From: Dugong dugon | Lineage: Eukaryota; Chordata; Mammalia; Sirenia; Dugongidae | NCBI GenBank assembly: GCA_030035585.1 | Contig: CM057474.1 | Span: forward strand, 3,218,501-3,282,500 | DNA: 64,000 nucleotides | Direction: 5' to 3' | Notes under the pieces: generated by a model | Seen by the model: only the letters and a program-made list of their open reading frames with translations | What the model was told of the DNA's origin: nothing | The model's database searches: none | Part shown: positions 1 through 11,537 of the stretch, piece after piece | How positions within the stretch are numbered: the stretch's first letter is position 1 | Layout: the number at the start of each line of letters is the position of its first letter | Position numbers and translations under genes: made by a program

Positions 1-154
1 AACCTGTTTCCCTCTCTCTTCACCCTATCTCTTATGCTCACTTATTTTGGGTTTAAATTTGAGGGCATATTAAAATGTTGGGGCTTATGACAAGTGTAGC
101 ACTTGTTTTGATTGGGAGCTAGAATTAGGCTTAGTGCAAAGAGGAAGAACAGCT

Positions 155-335
155 GGCCTCTACTGAGCACCGGCTTCATGCCAGTGCCATGCTGTGTTCT
201 TTTATTTAATCTCCTAACACACCTATGAGGTAAACACCATAATTATCCACTTTTTACAGAGAAGTCTGTAAGTTAGAGAAGGTGATGTGTCCAAGCTAGC
301 AGGTAGCAAATTTGGAGGCCCGAGTGCTAACCACC
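155..335 (-). repeat. MIR SINE
   Basis: Reads as reverse-complement MIR: the ttttacagagaag block, ggtgatgtgtccaagctagc and a tRNA-like end gcccgagtgctaacca. Old, ancestral to placental mammals. Confidence 0.75.
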
Positions 336-1123
336 TTACTCTTTCGTGGGTGCTACGTTTCTAACACTGCTTCTCTGCAGCCAGACACTTCATGTCAGTT
401 CCACAGTCTGAAGGTCAAATAGAACTGGAAATCAAGGAAGAGAGAGGACTCAGTTCTTCTGTTCAGCTATTGTTGGAGTTACATCTGATGATGGAGAATC
501 TCCAGCCTGAACAAAATTGCCAGATGCAAAACCAAATTGTCCAGCTTGCCTGCTGCCTCTTTGCTCTGCCAGAGCTAAGCTTAATCTTCAAATGATGGAG
601 GAGCTTGGACGCTATAAGCCATATTCTTTAGGAGTAGTGTAGGTAGTTAAAAAGCTGTGTTTCTTGTTTGTTGGTTTGTTTTGTAACCCAGAATAAGCCT
701 CTCTACCTCCCTGGGACACCGTGTACCCATATCTAAAACGAGAATAATGACATCTCTGAGCTGTTGTAATACTCCGTTTGACAAACTGGAAGGCACCATA
801 CAGATATACTTTATTCTACTATATTATTGTCAGGTCTCAGAGATCAATTTGATGAGTCTTCTGTGAAGACAGGATTTTAGATGAAGCACGAAAGTCTCAA
901 AAAGTGAATTAAGCTTTTTAAAATGTCCAATATACTCATTAGACCTACCTTATAATTGGGAGGGTCTGGCTCAATCCAGAGATCACAGAAAGCATAAACG
1001 AAGCTACAGTAAATTATCCAAAACCTCAATGGGGAAAGTATGCATTCTTTTACAACTGCTTTCCAAACTGATTAACAATTCCTCCTTAATGTCTTACGGT
1101 GTGTTGCTTCCCCTACCTTTCAG
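336..1123. other. FABP9 intron 1 part; no exon 1 seen
   Basis: Searched for the conserved exon 1 peptide ([12 protein letters not shown]) in all frames on the + strand and did not find it. A decayed MIR (+), about 684-800, is recognised by its ctacctccctgggacaccgt and gagaataatgacatctc blocks. The rest appears unique. Confidence 0.6.
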
Positions 1124-1296
1124 GAGTGAGATTTGCAGCCCGGAACGTGGCCGGGTCAGTGAAGCCCACTGTGAGTATCGGTGTCAATGGGGACATGGTG
1201 AGTATCAGAACGGAAAATCCTTTCAAGAACACTGCTATCTCCTTCAAGCTGGGGGAAGAGTTTGAGGAGGCCACAGCAGACAACCGGCAAGTGAAG
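1124..1296 (+). CDS. FABP9: FABP9 exon 2
   Basis: 173 bp, the invariant FABP exon 2 length. It enters in phase 1 (completing a Gly codon split with the unseen exon 1) and ends on a full Lys codon before GTGAG. The acceptor is CTTTCAG. Confidence 0.92.
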
Positions 1297-2115
1297 GTGA
1301 GAACTAAATCTTCCTGGTGTTCAACAATCCGGAAACTACTAGAAAGTGGTTTATACATGGTTTATTCAGAGCTTGATAATCCGAGTTTGATTTGTCACCA
1401 AGTCAGTTCAGGCTTGTTTTGTCGGTTAATGCCTGCATATGTCTAAAATCAGTCCTCTTCCCTGATTATTCTGATAGTTAATAGGGCAAAACATTCAAAA
1501 TGTTTCTACTTTTTTTTTTCTGATCTCTCTCTGTCGTTATACGGAAATGCAGATAGAAGAGAATGATCAAGCATAAATAGCTTAGACGTTGCTTTTCTAG
1601 AGAGAGAAGGGCATTAACCGGATAATCTCTTAAGGCTGCTTCCAATCTGATCGTATTAATTTATGACAAGAACCAAGGGGAGGATTTGGAAGAAAATAAT
1701 TTCAAAATGGAAATAAAGAGTAGATGTCTAGTTTTGTGTAGGTTAGGATTTAGTGAAGTACTATTTCTAACTGATTCTTTTATGCTTTCATAGAGCATCA
1801 TAACATTAGACAGTGGCTCAATGATTCAGGGTCAAAAGTGGCTCGGCAAAGAGACAACAATCAAAAGACAGATTGTCCATGGGAAAATGGCGGTGGTGAG
1901 TTTTCTGTAAATGGAAAATTTCAACGCTTCTTTTTGGTATATTCCTTTCATATGACTCAATTATTTCTTTAACTTAATTGGAGATTTGTTCTGGGCAGGG
2001 AAAGGGAGGGCAAGTGTAATCTGTCATCTGCCAACTCTAATAATAGATCTCTTTTTATTTTTAGGAATGTGCCATGAATAATATTGTCAGCACTAGAGTC
2101 TACCAAAAAGTGTGA
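1124..2115 (+). CDS. FABP9: FABP9 (testis/perforatorial fatty-acid-binding protein), exons 2-4, partial
   Basis: This is a cytosolic lipid-binding beta-barrel protein of the FABP family, known in other mammals from testis and the sperm perforatorium. Three coding exons are visible: 1124-1296 (173 bp), 1794-1895 (102 bp) and 2065-2115 (51 bp). All three have AG/GT splice borders and keep one reading frame, giving residues 25-132 of the usual 132. The exon 2 peptide ([38 protein letters not shown]), exon 3 ([15 protein letters not shown]) and the end STRVYQKV match FABP9 better than FABP4 or PMP2, the NNIVSTR stretch being typical. The P2-motif residues Arg107 (KRQIV), Arg127 and Tyr129 are present. 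Exon 1 (about 24 codons) is not found in the 1123 bases to the left, so it probably lies off the window. No stop or frame break is seen. A polyadenylation signal follows at 2225. PMP2 lies 13.4 kb downstream on the same strand, as in human. Confidence 0.93.
1794..1895 (+). CDS. FABP9: FABP9 exon 3
   Basis: 102 bp, 34 codons, from [10 protein letters not shown] to HGKMAV. The acceptor is TTTCATAG and the donor GTGAGT. Arg107, which contacts the fatty-acid carboxylate in the family, is present in KRQIV. Confidence 0.92.
2065..2115 (+). CDS. FABP9: FABP9 exon 4 with stop
   Basis: 51 bp including TGA, encoding [16 protein letters not shown]. The ligand-binding Arg-x-Tyr pair is intact. The acceptor is a pyrimidine tract ending in TTTTTAG. 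Confidence 0.92.
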   Translation, partial: ECAMNNIVSTRVYQKV

Positions 2116-2224
2116 AGAAAGGGTCTACATCAGTAATAACTTGCTCACTAACAGGAAACTGGTACTTGAAGAAGATATGCCTCAGGGCCAGTGATTTTAA
2201 AAAATGTTCAACATAAATTTGCTC

Positions 2225-2230
2225 AATAAA
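2225..2230 (+). terminator. FABP9 polyadenylation signal AATAAA
   Basis: A canonical AATAAA lies 110 bases after the FABP9 stop codon, before the first AfroSINE. Its position fits the short 3'UTR usual for this family. The cleavage site itself cannot be read. Confidence 0.7.
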
Positions 2231-2454
2231 AGCATCAAATTAAGTGCAATTTTGCAGGTGTGTGATATTGAGGGTTAGGATCAGTCTGACGAATTGGTGA
2301 AGCGAGAAGCTACTTGCCTATGGTGTGATTTTAAGAACACTGAAGTCTCTATCCTCTGCCCAACGGACTTCCAACGGTCCTTGAGATTCCTCTAATGGAA
2401 CCATTCCACTTGGGTTAAGGCAGTCTCTCAGAAAGTCTTCCACTGAAATTTATG

Positions 2455-2515
2455 TGACCTACAGGGTGGCTATGAGTAGGAATCAACTTGTCGGCAAAGG
2501 GGTTTAGGTTTTTTT
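2455..2515 (+). mobile_element. AfroSINE 3' fragment
   Basis: Only the tail is present: cctacagggtggctatgagt, then caacttgtcggcaaaggggt and a T-rich end. It abuts the next, fuller copy. Confidence 0.75.
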
Positions 2516-2521
2516 GTTTAG

Positions 2522-2735
2522 AAGTCCCTGGGTGATGCAAGTGGTTAATGCTCTTGGCTTCTAACCAAAATGTTGGTGGTTCGAGTCCACCTAGAGGTAC
2601 CTGGGAAGAAAAGTCTGGCCATCTACTCCCAAAAAATCATCCATTGAAAATCCTATGGATCAAATTCTACTCTGATGCACATGGGGTCTCCATGAGTCAG
2701 AATTGGCTTTATGGCAACGAGTTTAGTGGGAGACA
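2522..2735 (+). mobile_element. AfroSINE, long variant
   Basis: Near-full tRNA-derived SINE: head ccctgggtgatgcaagtggt, B box ggttcgagtcc, middle module with gaagaaaagtctggccatct, and tail catgagtcagaattggcttt. Diverged from the other copies. Confidence 0.85.
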
Positions 2736-3074
2736 TATTATAATTATCGGAACCCCGCTTTGGGCAGCACAAATACTGAAAACCAATATTGCTGAGTTTT
2801 TATTTTTGCAGAAGCTGGGCCTGCCAAAAGCTGATGGATGGAGAATAGATAGACAGACAGACATATCAATACACAGAGTACAGAATACAGCTTGGACATT
2901 ATACATTGTGGTTGGGTTATTATAGAAGAATGTTTAAAACAATCATTGCCTCACCTATAAATCCATTTAAAATAGTGAGGTTAGTGCCTCTGTCACCACT
3001 GTTTACAATGTGGCCTTTGCAAGATGACATTTTATTAATTGCCAGTCCTGAATTTTTGAATGCCTAATAAGAAT

Positions 3075-3200
3075 ATAGGGCTGGAATCCACCAGCCACTC
3101 CTTGGAAACCCTGTGGGGGCAGTTCTACTCTCTCCAATAGGGTTACTATGAGTTGGAATCAACTTGGCAGCGATAGGTTTGGTTTTCGGTTTTTAATAAG
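3075..3200 (+). mobile_element. AfroSINE, 5'-truncated
   Basis: Starts inside the B-box area (ggaatccaccagccactcct) and runs through tactatgagttggaatcaac to a gtttggtttt end. Confidence 0.85.
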
Positions 3201-3585
3201 AATATAATTGTTAGAGCTACACCAAGTCCCTAATAGTTTCACCAAGTGTTGTTGCTGGGAATGGGTACTTTCAGAGTTTAGAGCAAAACAGAGTAATGTA
3301 GATGAAATTTTAGAGTAAAGCCTAGAAGACTAAGGGCATTTGTGGCAGAGGGCGGAGAAAAGGAGAAAGAGGGGAAATGGTGTAAATAATCATATTGCAC
3401 CTTAAATTTAAAGATACATAGTAATTGGTCAAAATATTCCCAGAGAGTCATGTTTAATATGTGAACTATAGCAGAATATCAGTATAATTTGTCACCCAAA
3501 GTGAGTGAGAAGTGAAAAGGGACACAATAATTGTTACTTCTGGACAATAGGGAAACACTGAACCTGTTTTAGGCAAACTGGGGTA

Positions 3586-3653
3586 GTCACCTTAGCGAGG
3601 TTCACTATGGGTTGGAGTCGACCAGACAGCAACGGGTTTGGCTGTGATTTTTT
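3586..3653 (+). mobile_element. AfroSINE 3' fragment
   Basis: Short tail copy with actatgggttggagtcgacc followed by agcaacgggtttggc and a T run. Confidence 0.7.
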
Positions 3654-4325
3654 TAGTGAGGGTGGAATTGAAGGGTAATGTACAAAAAGGACCATCGCAT
3701 AGGGTTGGGGATGACAGGCCAAGGACAGGATCAAGAGCGGTCATGGGTAAATCCTGAAGACCTCTGAGCATTCAGCGGCCACCAGAAATGATGGGCACGG
3801 TGGTAGCCACGTGGCTGCCTGGTGTGGACGGTGAGGGTCATCCTCATATGACTTGTCCTTCTCCTTCCTAAGGGACTCAAGTGTGTCCAAAACGCAATCG
3901 GACTAGCTCTGCAGAAATCAAAGAGGCTTTCAGCTGCCACGGTGGCCTGTGCACAGAGGGAGAGTGGCAGGGGGCCCCTTAGTCAGAGGACAGTCTGCCA
4001 GAGGGGCCTCCTGCGCCCCCTCAGAGAAGGGGGCGGGGCGATATCCACCGCCGTTAGGGCGAAGGAATAACTGAAATAACTTAATAAACTTAACAACTTA
4101 AATCAGTAATAACTTTAAGGAAGAACTAGGCACTTGCTCCTTTAAATCCTTGGCTTTAATTTATTAATTTATTTTTTTAATCTTTAATTAAGAAAAGAAC
4201 AATACCTTTCTGAATTTTCAAACTTGTTTCCCTTGGTATAAGCATCGCAGCTCTAAGTACAGTCTGAATGAGAAACAAAGCCCTAGATATTTTAGGAGGT
4301 AAAGTAAAGCATACTACTCCTGAGG
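3654..4325. other. Intergenic, no feature recognised
   Basis: GC-rich patch at about 3880-4060 (gggggcggggcg) followed by AT-rich DNA. Open frames here are short and show no family resemblance. Confidence 0.4.
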
Positions 4326-4445
4326 AGATGATTTACTCCCTCATTCAACAATTCTTGGGGACCACCGTGTGCTCAACGCTGTGTTGGGTGCTGGAAACAT
4401 AGCAATGAATTAAATAGAGAAGGTCCCTACCTTCACGCAGTCACA
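4326..4445 (-). repeat. L2 3' end
   Basis: Reverse L2 tail pattern: ctccctcattcaacaattct, gtgtgctcaacgctgtgttg, then ggtccctaccttcacgcagt. Confidence 0.65.
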
Positions 4446-4661
4446 GCTGCCTTTTGATGTTTTGGGTCGTAGATGAACCCTGAAACCCTAATCCTTTTTT
4501 TTTTTTTTTTTAATTCTCTGTTAAAACATGTCAAAATTTCTGTGAAAAAAAATTCATTAAAGTTGTACTTGGAATTATTAGTCTGTACGAAGGATTTTCA
4601 CATGATCACTTTCTTGGTCTATTCGACTTGCCTCCAAAATCCATCATTTATCTCTAAGTAA

Positions 4662-4722
4662 ATGTTGTTGCTGCCATCGAGTTGATTTTGACTCATAGCG
4701 ACCCCATGACACAGTAGAAAAA
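4662..4722 (-). mobile_element. AfroSINE tail fragment
   Basis: Reverse tail gttgctgccatcgagttgat and actcatagcgaccccatgac only. Confidence 0.75.
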
Positions 4723-5515
4723 GCAAACGATATCATGTTAATAGTCGTCAAACTGTATGAAGCTTGTAGGAGAGGGATAATGACGAAAATTTTCTTCACA
4801 AAGTGTTGAGCTATAAAAGCCATTATTTATCCACTTTCCAAAAGGGTTTGGAAAAAACAAAAAAATAAAAATAGTTTTAATAAGCCCCACAGAATTTTTT
4901 TTGAATATTTTTAGCTTGAAGACCTTAATAACAAATCATTGTATCCCAAATTCATACTAAAGTTTGTAGGAAAGTATTAAGTACCCAAGGATCGATCATG
5001 CCAAAGTCAACATCATTAATAATATTATTCAAGAATAATTCAGCAGATTTGTTTTTTCGTGATCCAACAGTATTTAATAAATTGCTTGAAAAACAAGATT
5101 TGTTTTGAACATTCCTAGTAGCATGTAATTTTTATACTTCTTACAAAAATGCAATCAACATAAAGGACATGCTTTTCTCCACTGACATAAAAATAGTACC
5201 CCTGGCAACTATTCAAAGGAGGGCAAAATTCTTTCAGTTGGCTTCAAGGTTCTGAGAAGTGCTTAGGAATGGTTTCAAGGGAAATAAACAAAATAAATGG
5301 AAAATTAGGATGAGGTATCAGGATAGTCCCCAAGTTCAAGGTGAAGATTTCTGTTTTGAACAGTTAGAGGAAAAATATAGCCAGTCTATCCACTTGGAAG
5401 TTTGGTATGCCAGCCCCGTGTTGTCTTTCCCAGGAAGCAGGAAAGGGCCATCTAACCAGCAGCCCCACGACAGAACCAGAATTGTCTGTTCCTCCTAGAC
5501 GGACTGGTGAAGGGG
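4723..5515. other. Intergenic AT-rich stretch, no feature recognised
   Basis: No gene, RNA or repeat family that I can name. Confidence 0.35.
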
Positions 5516-5519
5516 AGTG

Positions 5520-5690
5520 AGGTTTGAGAACCAGTTGGAACTGGGCTTGTTCCTGCTTCTGCCTTTGACAGCTGTGTGAGCCTGTGCCAACTGCTTAATT
5601 TCTTCAGTTTTCTCCTTTGTAGAAGGGGGAATCCCTCCTTCAGAAGGTTGCGGAGAGGATAAACGAGAGAGCTCACACAACCAGTCTGGC
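5520..5690 (+). repeat. MIR SINE
   Basis: Shows agctgtgtgagcctgtgcca and cttcagttttctcctttgta, the MIR core and 3' section in forward order. Confidence 0.65.
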
Positions 5691-5967
5691 ACGAGAAACC
5701 GCTCAGTGTCTTCTTATTTCTCACGAATCCCCCTCCCTGATTATAAGGCAATTTGAATTCAAAGAGCAGGAACAATGTAACTGGAGACATGGACACTAAA
5801 AGGAAGAGCAGAACAAGTTGAAGCAGAAGAGTGTTTCAGCAGAGGTAAGCTTCAAGCACGTCTTGAAACAACTAATTAGTTAGAAATGAGTTGTGAGGAG
5901 AATGAGCAGTGAAAATAAATCCTGGTTGCCTTTGTAAAACGTAGCCCAGATTTCAGGAGATGCTTGT

Positions 5968-6182
5968 GTGTGCCTGCATGGTGCAAGTGGTTTACACTGC
6001 ACTACTAACCCAAAGGTTGAGAGTTCAAACCCACCCAGCAGCACGGCAGAAGAAAGCCCTGATGATCTGCTCCTGTAAAGATTACAGCCAAGAACACCCT
6101 ATGGAGCAGTCCTACCCTGTAACACATGGAGTTGCCATGAGTTGTAATCCACTCCACAGCAGTAAGTTGTGTTTTTTTTAAA
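5968..6182 (+). mobile_element. AfroSINE, long variant
   Basis: Head ctgcatggtgcaagtggttt, B-box region gagttcaaaccc, middle module ctgctcctgtaaagattaca, tail gagttgccatgagttgtaat and a T-rich end. Near full length. Confidence 0.88.
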
Positions 6183-6239
6183 TATTAAAATACATATATT
6201 CAATACATTAGTTAAAAAGCAATTTCACAAAGGTTATCT

Positions 6240-6350
6240 TTTTGGTCCTCAGAACAATTAACATTTTACAGATGATTAAACTGCAACTCAAGCGCCATCC
6301 ATTTAGTAAATGATGAAGACCAGACCAGAACTTACTCCAAGTTCACTATT
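6240..6350 (-). repeat. MIR SINE fragment
   Basis: Reverse MIR core with attttacagatgattaaact, decayed. Confidence 0.5.
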
Positions 6351-6476
6351 GCCTTCTATTTTTCTACATTAAGAAATACTGTCAGGAATCTGTGTGCCAA
6401 GATTCAAATGCCACAGTGACACAACTGGCTAGGTGCTCACTAGCAACAGAGCTTTGCTGGGAAGAGGCCTCCTGTA

Positions 6477-6800
6477 TCTCCATAGGACAGTGGGATTAAT
6501 TCTTGCCTTGGAGTCTGCGAGTGGAAGTGATGTGTGCCACTTCTGGACCAAGACAGTGAAGAGGCAAGTGTTACCTTCTTTATCCCCTCACGGCTGTTTG
6601 ACCACTTGAAGGAGGGAAACCTCAGGGGATGGTGAGGTCACAGGATAAATGGATCTGAGGCCTCTGAGTCACTTCGTGGAAAAAACCTGCCCGCAGACCA
6701 AGAACGCCTGAACTGGACTAGTCACTAGCAAGAAATAAACTTCTGGGTTAAGTCATTGAAATTTTGGCGTTTACTGCAGCAGACAGTGTTACACTGTGTT
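6477..6800 (+). repeat. Old interspersed repeat, possibly a MaLR-type LTR fossil
   Basis: Carries gtggaagtgatgtgtgccac, agcaagaaataaacttctgg and ttaagtcattgaaattttgg, a pattern I associate with an old LTR-like family. Related decayed copies may lie at about 42115-42390 and 47410-47735. Family assignment uncertain; broken and old. Confidence 0.35.
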
Positions 6801-6892
6801 GGTATAAAGTTTAAGAGATTGTATTTTTACAGCATATCCCCTGTCATGAGCTTGTTATAGGCTAGCATTTAACCAAAAAACAAACAAAACAC

Positions 6893-7108
6893 ACACAGAA
6901 AAACAAGCCAGTCGCTGTCAACTCCTACTTATGGTGACCCCATGTGCGTCAGAGTAGAACTATGCACCATAGGGTTTTCAATGCCTGATTTTTCTGACGT
7001 AGATCACCAGGCCTTTCTTCCGAGGCACCTTGGTGTGGACTCGAACCTCCAGCCTTTCAATTAGCAGCCAAGCATATTAACCATTTGCGCCACCCAGGGA
7101 CTCCTTAA
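6893..7108 (-). mobile_element. AfroSINE, long variant
   Basis: Reverse copy from cagtcgctgtcaactcctac through gatcaccaggcctttcttcc to gcgccacccagggactcc, close to full length. Confidence 0.9.
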
Positions 7109-8720
7109 CTAAAAAACTAGATCCTTATTGTTTGAAGGGATAAGGGATGGGCTGTGAATACAATATTACATAATATATTATTATTATGAATATAAGATAT
7201 CATTATAAGGAACATAATAAACCACAATTTAAACATGAATTTACTCTATTCTCTGATCTACATTTACCAAGTTGGAAATAAAAAAAAAGTGCATGTGTAA
7301 ATTCTACTTTCCCTCAAAGCCTTTATACAGTCTCAGTTGTTGATACCATTTCATAAGGACATCATCAAGGTGATAAAGTAGGAAACAAAATACGTGACCT
7401 GAATAACAGATGATTAGAAAACCACCTAAATATATACGCATTTATATTTGTTCCTTATGAAATAAAGCTACACACACACGCACGAGCGTGCATTTTTTGC
7501 TGTGCTTTGCAAGAAAGTAGTTTTGTCCTTAAGGGAGTCCTTTTTCCCATCAGCAATAAGAGAGCAGATGGCTGAGTCCTAAAAAGTGTCTCCTACAGCT
7601 CTTCGTGCTAATATCTGAGGAGTACAGCCTACTTTGATGCTGTTAATGTCACTTTCTCTCCCCGAGGAAATGCAAATGGAGCAGAAAGGCTGCAGGATGC
7701 TCAGTATGCTGTAATGGCTAGAGAGAGGAACCGAAATGCAGAAATCCTGTCGTCCCTCTATGTCGTCCATAGATATTCCCTCCCCAGAGAATGAACAACT
7801 TCAATTCTCAGGAGCTCTATTAGGAATAACGACTTGAAAGCTCAGACTAGCCTTTGGAAAAGCCACACGTGTGAGCTACTAGCAAAAACAAAGTTAATTG
7901 CATTGTTAAGAGGAATCGCAGACTACTTCTTCCCTCTCTTCATTGTCATTCAACAAAAGAAAAGCTATTAACTACCTTTGGGTCAGCAAAAATGCAACAG
8001 TTACCATAGCAACCAAGGACCAGTATCCACCAGTGGCTGAGAAAGTAACAAGAAATGGTTTGCATTAAGAAAGCAATTTTCATCTTGGCATTGTTGAACT
8101 CGGAGACCAACACGTAAACAGGAAAGAGACGGATATCAGACTCGATCGCTGTTGTCACCCTCTGCCAAATGGTTGTCTGGGAGGGGTACCAGACGCCCAG
8201 GTGGCTGCGTTCTGGGCAGACCACGCATCTCACATTACCTGGTGTCTCAGAAATTCCCTCAGGTCTCCTCCTGCATAGTAATGGATAGCTGGCTCCTGAA
8301 TGGTATTCTCATGGTCTCCATGTGCAAACTACAGAAAATAATAATTGGAGACGTTTTATGTACCTGGGAATGTTTGCTTAATGTCTGTCTTCTAACTAAA
8401 GTATAAGGACCACGAGGGCAAGAATTGTTGCTATGTTAGTCACCATATTATCTCAACATTATCCCAGTGCAGTAATCACGTGTGAAATAAGGGTCTGCGT
8501 TTCTGCAGGTCAGCATGTGTACAACGAACCTTGGAATCATCTGCCATGCGCTTTCCTAGTGCCGTAATAAAATCTTGTCAACCTCGACATGGAAAGAAGC
8601 ATCTGTTTTCACCACTGACTAAGGGAAGGACCAAATGAAGCAATAGGTGTGAAACAATTAATTTCAGGCTTAGGTAAGACTCCAAAGCCTGTGCTCGTTC
8701 CATGTCTTCAAACAAACAAA
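7109..8720. other. Intergenic, mostly unrecognised
   Basis: A short CA stretch lies near 7470. A possible decayed L2 tail (ggaccacgagggcaagaatt) is seen near 8405. Nothing else is supportable. Confidence 0.35.
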
Positions 8721-8721
8721 T

Positions 8722-8932
8722 AAAAACCTGTCACTATCTAGTCGATTCTGACTTATGATGACCCCATGTGTTACAAAGTAGAACGACTCCGTAGGGTTTT
8801 TTTTTTATTTTTTGGCTGTAATCTTTACGGAAGCAGACTGCCAAGTCTTTCTTCCAAAGTGCTGCTGGGAGAATTCGAATAGCCATCCTTTATGTTAGTC
8901 GTCAAGCGCAAACCATGCCATCCAGGGACTAA
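8722..8932 (-). mobile_element. AfroSINE, long variant
   Basis: Reverse copy: tctagtcgattctgacttat, gtaatctttacggaagcaga and aaccatgccatccagggact. Contains a T-run expansion in the middle. Confidence 0.88.
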
Positions 8933-9071
8933 TCTGTGCTTCCAGAGTACATGAAAAAGGGGAAGAAGAGAGGACGGAGAAGGCAGGGGAGGGACAGGAG
9001 AGAAGGAAGCTTTTTTATTTTAAATTTCTTGATTAATAGTGTGGATGAACAAATGTAAAAATAATTTGACT

Positions 9072-9157
9072 TAACCCATTGCCTTCGAGTCAATTCCAAC
9101 TCACAGTGACCCTATAGGACAGAGTAGAACTGCCCTACAGGATTTCAACTAGGGAGA
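9072..9157 (-). mobile_element. AfroSINE, truncated
   Basis: Reverse short-variant piece: ttgccttcgagtcaattcca and gacagagtagaactgcccta. The head is missing. Confidence 0.8.
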
Positions 9158-9835
9158 CATTATCTTTCTTCAAAGAGGGTTTATCTTTGTTTTTGACTGG
9201 TAGCTAAGTTCACTAGCTGTCCCAGATTTTGTTAATTCAATTTTGAGAATTGAGCTGATGCTAGCATGGGTTTATTTCTAGCTTATCTTTACTCCTATGT
9301 TGCAGACTTCCAGAATCCCAAGCCAAAGTATGATGGTTAACCAGGACTGTTCCTCATTGTTCCCCCAATCCTGTAGTAATGTCATAAATTTTCCCTGGAT
9401 TGTTTTGCCTCTCGCCTACCTCTTGGAGAAGTGGTCCATCCCTAGAGGAGCCACAGTCCTCAATATGGGGTTTATCTCTCTGTCTCTCAGAGCTTTCCTT
9501 TTTCTCCCAAAATTTAGACCCTTAATTTTTCTCTACCTTATATCACTCTGATGTCTTCAAGTTTTTGTTTTGTTTTTTGTATTTTGTTCAGCTTTTCTAG
9601 ATGTCTTAGTAGGAAAGTTAGTTTAATTTCCTCATCTCTCCTTGCTAGAAGTGAAAGTTCTCAGGTGCATTTTTATTACCTTCTCAATTGTTTTTAAAAA
9701 TGACTGTTTTTATTGGTTATTCCTCCTAGTATTATATGGCATGCCTCTCATGCTGTCAATTATTATCACAATATTTCTATTTTACAAATGATTCAGACTC
9801 GTTAGAATTAAAAGTTTGTGCTTCAAGCCTTTATC
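9158..9835. other. Intergenic, no feature recognised
   Basis: AT-rich, with an 84-codon open frame at 9297-9551 that has no family features and is of a length expected by chance. Confidence 0.35.
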
Positions 9836-9837
9836 AA

Positions 9838-9965
9838 ATCATGAGTAGACTGTAAGCTCCATGAGGGCATGGAATGTTGTTCAGTGATGTTCACCCAGCA
9901 CCTTGAACAGTGCCTGGAACTTAGAAGGCTCTCAATACATATTTTGGCCATGAATGAATGAAAAG
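9838..9965 (+). repeat. L2 3' end
   Basis: Forward L2 tail: gtaagctccatgagggcatg, acagtgcctggaacttagaa and tgaatgaatg. Confidence 0.75.
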
Positions 9966-10027
9966 AATGGAGTCAGATCTTTGACATCCAAGGATCTTGA
10001 ATTCTTTGCTCATTTGCTACGTGATGG

Positions 10028-10662
10028 TTAACTATCCCCGTGACCCCCAGGGGTTACTGAAATCCTTGGCTGCTCAAGTCCCGTATATAAAATGACATAA
10101 TATGTAAATAGTTGTTTCCTTATAACTGAAGACTTGCTCCGGAAGGTAGCCCTTCTGTTCTCTGAGTTTCTTGAGCTGTCTTGGGAACGCTGATGAGGCC
10201 TGGGCATCAGCCTGAGGCTGATTCGCTCATAATCTTGAAGTTCTTGAGGCTGTAGTGCTTTCCAGAGCTAGCCAGCCACCCGTTACTGGCCTTAAACTCC
10301 TTCCTCTCACTCACCGCAACCCCCTCACACTTAGCCTTTGAGGGATTGCTTTGACCACTTCATTGCTTTTTAGGAGACACTGTTTCACAAAAACAAAAGG
10401 GGCACACAACAGAAGTAGCGAGTGAGTCAAACAATGCTCAAATAATGAGTGTGGAGAGACTGAGGACTGTGAAACGACGGGAGGCTACAGCAGGGTATGC
10501 CTACCCGTCACTTCATTCACTTGGATTCAGCATAGTGCTCAATGCGCACGACAAATGCAAGTTTTACTTTTTGGAACTTTTTTTTTTTTCTGAATATTTT
10601 CGGTCTGTGGTTGGTTGAATCCATGGATGCAGAACCTTCGGATACAGAAGGCTGACTGTATA
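10028..10662. mobile_element. TcMar-Tigger DNA transposon, non-coding copy
   Basis: Two inverted ends are recognised. The left has gacccccaggggttactgaa and gctcaagtcccgtatataaa. The right has gtctgtggttggttgaatcc and acagaaggctgactgta. They correspond to the two ends of a Tigger-type element. The interior (about 10150-10550) carries no usable transposase frame. Old. Confidence 0.65.
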
Positions 10663-11244
10663 CAATTGGATGTAGCTTGAAGACTGTATGCATTCCTTGT
10701 CTATTTTGCTTGGACCTCAGGCTGTTCTTTTCAGTGCATGATTCAAGTGACTCCCCGTTACTGTGAGATTTTATATGAGCAATAAATTGGTGAGAGGAGA
10801 AGAATTAAACCCATGCTGTAGAGACACTAGATCCATTTTATAGTCAGTTCAAGTCTAAATATAGGGTCGCCGTGAGTCTGAATCCACTCCACAGCACACA
10901 ACAACAACAACAACAAAATTACAATGTGGTTCTGGTGTTCATTATCAATCTTTTATCACTACAACATGGAAGACATTCTTACCTAGGTGTGACTGAATGT
11001 CTCAGCACTGGTTCAGTCTGGATCTTCTTCACTTATTACTTTGATCTGTGCCTTTGACCCATATTATCAGAATCCTGCCTTGATCCAAACTCATCTACTC
11101 ATTTCTAGGAAGTCACATACAGTTGCTGATATGCTAAAAGTAGAAGATTCTTTTCTTTTTCTAAAATTGCTTCCAGATCATACACTTCCTGCCTTGGCAA
11201 TATACAGATCAATGTTTTTGTTTTAAACCCCACTGCTACTTATA
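10663..11244. other. Unrecognised DNA with a short AfroSINE/RTE tail
   Basis: At 10858-10915, tagggtcgccgtgagtctga followed by a CAA repeat is an AfroSINE or RTE 3' tail. The flanks are unassigned. Confidence 0.45.
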
Positions 11245-11245
11245 T

Positions 11246-11402
11246 GGATCCCTGGTGGCACAGTTAAGAGCTCAACTGCTAACCAAAATGTCGGCAGTTC
11301 GAATCCACCAGCTACTCCTTGGAATCCCTATGGGGCAGTTCTACTCTGTCCTATAGGACCGCTATGAGTCAGAATCGACTTAGCAGCTGTGGGTTTCAAT
11401 AT
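11246..11402 (+). mobile_element. AfroSINE, short variant
   Basis: Almost complete: ccctggtggcacagttaaga, B box cagttcgaatcc, gccactcc-type middle, tail ccgctatgagtcagaatcga. Confidence 0.92.
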
Positions 11403-11537
11403 AAGGACCGATGAAAATTCATACAACTTTCCTGTATTAGTCCCTCTAAATCCAAGTGCTCAGCTCTAGTGGCAGCACTTAAGAGTCCTCATAGATTTAG
11501 ATAGAAAACCTAAAACTGAATATTTCCTAATAAAATT

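Noticed and set aside
11300-11320. tRNA gene suggested by B-box-like cagttcgaatcc
   Set aside because: It is the tRNA-derived head of an AfroSINE, without a foldable tRNA. The same applies to the other SINE heads.
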